Source of the DNA: CAYUPI01 sp964446585
Lineage (GTDB): Bacteria; Verrucomicrobiota; Verrucomicrobiia; Limisphaerales; UBA8199
NCBI GenBank assembly: GCA_964446585.1
Contig: CAYUPI010000011.1
Coordinates: forward strand, 70,814 to 134,813
Reading direction: 5' to 3'
Length of the DNA stretch: 64,000 bases
Shown: positions 60,141-64,000 of the stretch, piece after piece
Position numbering within the stretch: the stretch's first letter is position 1
Layout: every line of letters begins with the position of its first letter
Notes under the pieces: model-generated
The model's input: only the letters and a program-made list of their open reading frames with translations
Told to the model about the DNA's origin: nothing
Databases searched by the model: none
Position numbers and translations under genes: made by a program

Positions 60141-62534
60141 TCAATGAGCCTCTTGCGTCTTCTTCAGGCTTTGGACCAATTCTCGGACCTGAGGGTTCTG
60201 GCGATCGACATGGGCAGCGGTCTGGGCGACAAGTATAGCATCGGAAATGCGCTTCTGCGCGATTAGGAAGTTTACATACCGGAACACGGCTTCAGGTGAA
60301 TAGGGGCACACTGCAAAAGCCTGGCGGAACGCAAAATCAGCCTCGCGGATCATGCTCCGCCTGTCCGCTTCATCGGCGGCATGGTCCGTCCGCCACGCAT
60401 AAACTCCGGCAATGCTCGAACGAAGTTTGGAGGCCCATTTTTGCGCGCTATCTTCCTGGGGGTCCCGCGGATCGCCTTTGAGAGGCGGCAACTGCACCTT
60501 ACCAGCGAAGACGGCGACCGTTTGCACCGGTGTGTCGTACTGGAGCCAACCGCCGACCAACGGTTCAAGGGCGAGAGTCCAATACTCGCGATCCTTCTCG
60601 AGGACCTCCGCGGGCAGTTCTGCCAGCGGCTGACGATTGAGCTTCAGTATCGGGCCGTTTGGAGAAAGATGCGGATACATCCAATCCAGTGGGAAACTTT
60701 CCTCCAGGTAAAACTCGCGATCTGGATGCCTGTCAAAGATTAGTTTCGCCAACTGCGCGTTGATAGTCATGACGGCCACCTGGCCGCTGACCTGGACTTT
60801 GCCGTCCACCTCGGTTATGTCTTCTCCTGGTTTGAGCTGCTTCTCCTTTAGACGGCGCTGCGCATCCGCCAAGTATTCATCGAAGCACCTCTTGCTGTCT
60901 TCGTCGGTGGGGATGTAGATCCTCGCGCCGTACATGTCGCGCAGATACTGGAGGTATGAACCGTCGGCCAGGGCGTTTTGCGTGAGTGTGAAGAAGGGAT
61001 CGGCATTGACCTGGGACTTCTGCAACGCGGTGATCACACAGCGTCCTGGATCTGTGCCGCCAAAGTAAATGCTTCCCGGCGGAATCGATGAAATGGCATC
61101 CCGGCCGAAGGCAACGGTTTCCTTCTCCGCTGTCGCAATGTGGCCGAAGGCGCCCCAGATTTCCAGCATCGTCTGCCAGGCGGTTCCGTGGAGTCGGTCG
61201 TCCTTCGGGCCTTTGCCCTCATACTGTGGCGCGCGCTCGCGCAGGTCACTCCAAATCTTGTTGATAGACGTCCAGTCGCCCTTCGCTGCGGCCGCGAACA
61301 TGGCCGAGAATTCTGGCAACATCTCCTTTCTCTCGGTTTGAAGGGCTGCGGTTGCTTGCGTTTGCTTTTCGGCGACGAAACGCTTCCATTGCTCGGCAAC
61401 TTCCGAGCGCTCGAATGACCAGGCTGGAATAGTTTCGACTGCACCTCCGAGCGACAGTCCAGCTCCAGCGACAGCAAGCGCCATGAGCGCCGCGGTGGTT
61501 TTTGCTACGCGATGCCGATTTCGGTGATCATCGAGAATGGCGACCACGCGTCGCTCCAAGCCTCGGGAACGGGCCATGGCAATCGCTGCGACCTGCGGCA
61601 CGCGCCGGAATGTCCGGGCGATTTCGACCAGGTGAGCCGCATATTCAGAGGCCTTGCAGCCGCCGTTCAGAACCAGGTCGTCGCAGGCGCGCTCGCGTTC
61701 GATGCACATCCGGCGCGCCGCCACCCAGACGAGCGGATTAAACCAATAAGCCGCACAAGCGAGTCGGGCGATCATTTGGGTCAGGCAATCCCATCGTTTC
61801 ACGTGAGCCAGCTCGTGCAAGAGCACGACCCGGCGTCGCTCCAATGACCATTGATCGGCTTCAGCGGGGAGCAGGATGACCGGCTGCCACCACCCCCAAG
61901 TAATGGGCATTACGTCGTCCGCTGACTGCAACAAGGTCACTGGCCGCCCGATGCGCAATTCGTCGCAAAGCAGGCGCAATACCGCCAGCCAATCCCCATT
62001 CGAGAGCGATTGCGCGGCGCGGCGGAGCGCCCTGAGCCGCAGGCGTCCGACCGCGACCGATAGGAGAATGATAACCGCCCCGCTAAACCAGACGGCCAGG
62101 ACGGAGGCGGCCCAACGGGTGTGGAAATGAGTCGCGAGCCGTTGTCCTCCGGCAGCCTGAGCAGGGCCAGGAGCGTGAATCGCTGCGGCGGGTGAAGGGG
62201 CAGGCGTCTGATGGAGAGAAGCTGTGGATGGTTTGGCCGGGACAAACTCGAGCGTGAGCGTGAGTTCATTGGCGGAGCCGGCGTGCATCCCGACCGCCCA
62301 AAGGGGCCTTTGCCAGGCCGGCAGCAGGCGTGAAAGCCCCGGCAAACAAAGCAATCCCGCAACCGCCAGGAACCACACCAGGTGCCGCGCGGACGCGGCA
62401 CTTCGGCGCCAGCACAAACAGACTCCGCCCGCGACGATTAGAATGACAAAGCTCTTGACGAGCGTGTCCAGAAATTCGGTTGCGAGCTGGGAGTGTTGGA
62501 GTAAGTGCGACACGACTGCGGTCCATGAGTTCAT
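60141..62534 (-). CDS. BlaR1/MecR1-like M56 membrane metallopeptidase
   Basis: 797 residues. Four N-terminal helices surround the zinc site: HELAHVKRWD (HExxH) about residue 240, with FNPLVWVAARRMCIERERACDD beyond it. This is the M56 architecture of BlaR1. The C-terminal 400 residues are not the beta-lactam-binding (SxxK) domain; they are a helical and beta-mixed region ending in TPR-like segments (AFRQAFAVCPYSPEAVFRYV). So the signal sensed is not obviously a beta-lactam. It starts right after the BlaI stop. On sensing, it should cleave BlaI and derepress the operon. Confidence 0.85.
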   Translation of the reverse strand: MNSWTAVVSHLLQHSQLATEFLDTLVKSFVILIVAGGVCLCWRRSAASARHLVWFLAVAGLLCLPGLSRLLPAWQRPLWAVGMHAGSANELTLTLEFVPAKPSTASLHQTPAPSPAAAIHAPGPAQAAGGQRLATHFHTRWAASVLAVWFSGAVIILLSVAVGRLRLRALRRAAQSLSNGDWLAVLRLLCDELRIGRPVTLLQSADDVMPITWGWWQPVILLPAEADQWSLERRRVVLLHELAHVKRWDCLTQMIARLACAAYWFNPLVWVAARRMCIERERACDDLVLNGGCKASEYAAHLVEIARTFRRVPQVAAIAMARSRGLERRVVAILDDHRNRHRVAKTTAALMALAVAGAGLSLGGAVETIPAWSFERSEVAEQWKRFVAEKQTQATAALQTERKEMLPEFSAMFAAAAKGDWTSINKIWSDLRERAPQYEGKGPKDDRLHGTAWQTMLEIWGAFGHIATAEKETVAFGRDAISSIPPGSIYFGGTDPGRCVITALQKSQVNADPFFTLTQNALADGSYLQYLRDMYGARIYIPTDEDSKRCFDEYLADAQRRLKEKQLKPGEDITEVDGKVQVSGQVAVMTINAQLAKLIFDRHPDREFYLEESFPLDWMYPHLSPNGPILKLNRQPLAELPAEVLEKDREYWTLALEPLVGGWLQYDTPVQTVAVFAGKVQLPPLKGDPRDPQEDSAQKWASKLRSSIAGVYAWRTDHAADEADRRSMIREADFAFRQAFAVCPYSPEAVFRYVNFLIAQKRISDAILVAQTAAHVDRQNPQVRELVQSLKKTQEAH

Positions 62535-62535
62535 A

Positions 62536-62919
62536 TTATCGGCCTTCCTTTCTGGCTTTTTTGATTAATTGTTGGAGCCTGGTCAATTCTGTATCCGAAA
62601 GCTCAGTGTCAGCGGTCTCCAGGAGTGCCGCCATTGCCTGCGCGACCGACCCCTGGAAAAACGTGGAGACCACCCGCTTCAGGGCGGAGCGGCGGGCAAT
62701 CTCCGGGGACGTTCGCGGGACATAGACATAACGCGCCCCCTCGCGGCGATGCCTCACATGGCCTTTTTCCTCGAGGATGCGCAGGAGGGCCCGGACGGCC
62801 GAATAACCTGGAGGAGACGGCAATGCCGCGAGGACCTCGGCCGCGGTGGCCTGGCTCTTGGCATGGAGGACATCCATGATCTGGCGTTCGCGGCGGCTGA
62901 GGTGTTGTTCCGGATTCAT
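62536..62919 (-). CDS. blaI: BlaI/MecI/CopY family transcriptional repressor
   Basis: 127 residues. Winged helix-turn-helix (LSRRERQIMDVLHAKSQATA, then SAVRALLRILEEKGHVRHRR) followed by a helical dimerisation tail (RLQQLIKKARKEGR). BlaI-type repressors bind short dyads as dimers and are inactivated by cleavage by the M56 partner, whose gene begins two bases after this stop. Two matching 16-bp dyads lie between 8 and 66 bases upstream of the ATG, consistent with autorepression. Confidence 0.9.
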   Translation of the reverse strand: MNPEQHLSRRERQIMDVLHAKSQATAAEVLAALPSPPGYSAVRALLRILEEKGHVRHRREGARYVYVPRTSPEIARRSALKRVVSTFFQGSVAQAMAALLETADTELSDTELTRLQQLIKKARKEGR

Positions 62920-62926
62920 GTCAAAG

Positions 62927-62985
62927 TGTTAAGAATTTAGCATTTCGAAACGGGCCGTCAATAACAAAATGCTAAAACCTTAGCA
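62927..62985 (-). promoter_or_regulatory. blaI promoter with two BlaI-type operators
   Basis: Minus strand: distal dyad TGCTAAGGTTTTAGCA (perfect TGCTAA-N4-TTAGCA), then TTGACG, 16 bases and TAAATT as -35/-10, and a proximal dyad TGCTAAATTCTTAACA (one mismatch) lying on the -10 box. Repression by occlusion is therefore expected. The -10 box ends 14 bases from the ATG, implying a very short 5' leader. Confidence 0.75.
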
Positions 62986-63107
62986 ACAATCTGACGCCAC
63001 CAGGACGGCGCTGCAACAGATGCGGGTCCTGACTGCGCGAGGGGATCAGACGCTAGGCGGGCGGTTTCTGCTTTGCTGCCGCAGAGGATTGGGCAAGCCT
63101 GTCGCCT

Positions 63108-64000
63108 GTGACCGATGCTGCTCAACTCGATCGAGCGGACCCGCTGGCGCGGTTTCGCGCCGAATTCGCACGGCCGGCTGGGCAGATCTACCTCGATGGT
63201 AACTCACTCGGTCTGCTCTCACGCCGCGCCGAAGCGAGCCTCTTGCGCGTGCTCGACCAATGGCGCAAGCTCGGCATCAGCGGTTGGACCGAGGCCGATC
63301 CATCATGGCTCACTCTCGCCGAAACGACCGCACAAAAACTCGCCCTGCTGCTTGGTGCGGCGTCTGACGAGATCTGTGTAACCGGCCAGACCACGGCCAA
63401 TCTTCACCAACTCCTCGCGACCCTCTTCAAGCCGGCGCACCCGACGCGGCGTGTCATCGTAGGCGACACGCTCAATTTTGCGTCTGACACCTACGCGCTG
63501 CGAAGCCACCTCCAAATGCGGGGGATTGATCCCACAACATACCTCCGGCTCGTACCATCAGCGGGCGGTCGCACTTTGCGGACCGACGACATCATCGCCG
63601 CCTTCAGGCCCGACGTCCAGTTGGCCGTGCTGCCTGCGGTGCTATTCACCTCCGGCCAATTGCTGGACGTGGCCTTGCTCAGCCGCGAGGCGCACGCGCG
63701 AGGAGTAATGATCGGCATAGACTGTTCACACAGCATTGGCGCAGTACCTCATTCGCTCGACCGCGACGGTGTCGATTTTGCGTTTTGGTCCCACTACAAG
63801 TGGCTTAATGCCGGCCCCGGCGCTCCTGGAGGACTTTATCTGAACCGTCGGCATTTCGGCCTCACGCCCGGGCTGGCCGGCTGGTGGGGAGTATCGCCCG
63901 AGCGCCGTTTCGCGATGTCGAGCATTCACGAACCAGCGGCCGGCGCGACCGCCTTGCATATCGGCACCCCGCACATTCTCTCGCTCGCGCCACTGCTGGG
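63108..64000 (+). CDS. kynU: Kynureninase, 3' end outside window
   Basis: About 297 residues are visible from a GTG, and the frame is open to the window edge. IYLDGNSLGLLSRRAEAS near residue 27 is the diagnostic kynureninase motif. The PLP-dependent type I aminotransferase fold continues with VTGQTTANLHQLLA, LFTSGQLLDV, and GIDCSHSIGAVPHSL with the Asp that contacts the PLP pyridine N; FAFWSHYKWLNAGPG carries the Schiff-base Lys. It converts kynurenine or 3-hydroxykynurenine to anthranilate or 3-hydroxyanthranilate plus alanine in tryptophan degradation or NAD synthesis. The neighbouring pathway genes, if any, lie beyond the window. Confidence 0.92.
   Translation, partial: MTDAAQLDRADPLARFRAEFARPAGQIYLDGNSLGLLSRRAEASLLRVLDQWRKLGISGWTEADPSWLTLAETTAQKLALLLGAASDEICVTGQTTANLHQLLATLFKPAHPTRRVIVGDTLNFASDTYALRSHLQMRGIDPTTYLRLVPSAGGRTLRTDDIIAAFRPDVQLAVLPAVLFTSGQLLDVALLSREAHARGVMIGIDCSHSIGAVPHSLDRDGVDFAFWSHYKWLNAGPGAPGGLYLNRRHFGLTPGLAGWWGVSPERRFAMSSIHEPAAGATALHIGTPHILSLAPLL

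Noticed and set aside
60141..62534. M56 protein considered as a true beta-lactam sensor BlaR1
   Set aside because: The C-terminal half has no SxxK/SxN/KTG penicillin-binding motifs.

Overview
The window looks like chromosomal DNA of a soil or freshwater Verrucomicrobiota, probably Pedosphaerales/Limisphaerales-like. This rests on family content rather than a marker gene: paired ThuA and Gfo/Idh/MocA proteins, a prepilin-type protein with a DG-rich C-terminus, a PEP-CTERM protein, DUF1565, DUF5069 and DUF4337 proteins, an ECF sigma factor near a WD40 Ser/Thr kinase, BlaI/M56 regulators, and several families of palindromic intergenic repeats. No rRNA, tRNA, CRISPR array, IS transposase or prophage is visible.

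Layout. 0-6 kb: a 3'-truncated secreted Asp-box protein, a VapBC pair, an SHS-type MFS transporter, a secreted esterase and a penicillin-acylase-family enzyme. 6-17 kb (minus strand): a carbohydrate-catabolic block with a six-hairpin glycosidase, an alpha-glucuronidase-like hydrolase, a phospholipase D-type protein, YceI, a Gfo/Idh/MocA oxidoreductase and ThuA. 17-21 kb: a sigma-54 response regulator translationally coupled to a glycosyltransferase-39-like membrane protein, then a TPR protein and a coiled-coil protein. 21-28.4 kb: an accessory, decaying region with repeats, two attC-like dyads around a small ORF, a prepilin-type protein, a secretin-like pseudogene, and a 3' fragment duplicated from a nearby HEAT-repeat gene.

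28.5-40.3 kb (plus strand) is a respiratory cluster. It encodes a monoheme cytochrome c; a tetraheme cytochrome, a Tat 4Fe-4S protein and an NrfD-type quinol subunit (resembling Geobacter Cbc/Nrf-type modules); a second paralogous monoheme cytochrome; a NapC-type seven-heme protein; and an 11-heme plus cytochrome b fusion of CbcL architecture. The NrfD subunit has a complete cyclic-nucleotide-binding domain inserted between membrane helices 6 and 7. This is the most unusual protein in the window.

40.4-52.8 kb looks like an ECF/kinase regulon. Three copies of a conserved 40-50 bp promoter-like motif lie upstream of three minus-strand units: the WD40 kinase; a four-gene unit (Tat-exported Cys-rich protein, a 22-codon mini-paralogue, a secreted protein, a MauG/CcpA-type diheme protein); and a two-gene unit (beta-helix protein, second Tat Cys-rich protein). 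The ECF sigma gene lies beyond a secreted flavoprotein that carries two C-terminal heme c motifs. This could be an undescribed kinase-ECF controlled periplasmic redox or modification system.

53-64 kb: VOC protein, EntS-like MFS transporter, tricorn-like protease, ABC-2 permease, M56 peptidase and BlaI with two clear operators at its promoter, then a 3'-truncated kynureninase. Starts were chosen from signal peptides, ribosome binding sites and overlaps. Functions are family-level inferences made by reading the sequence.
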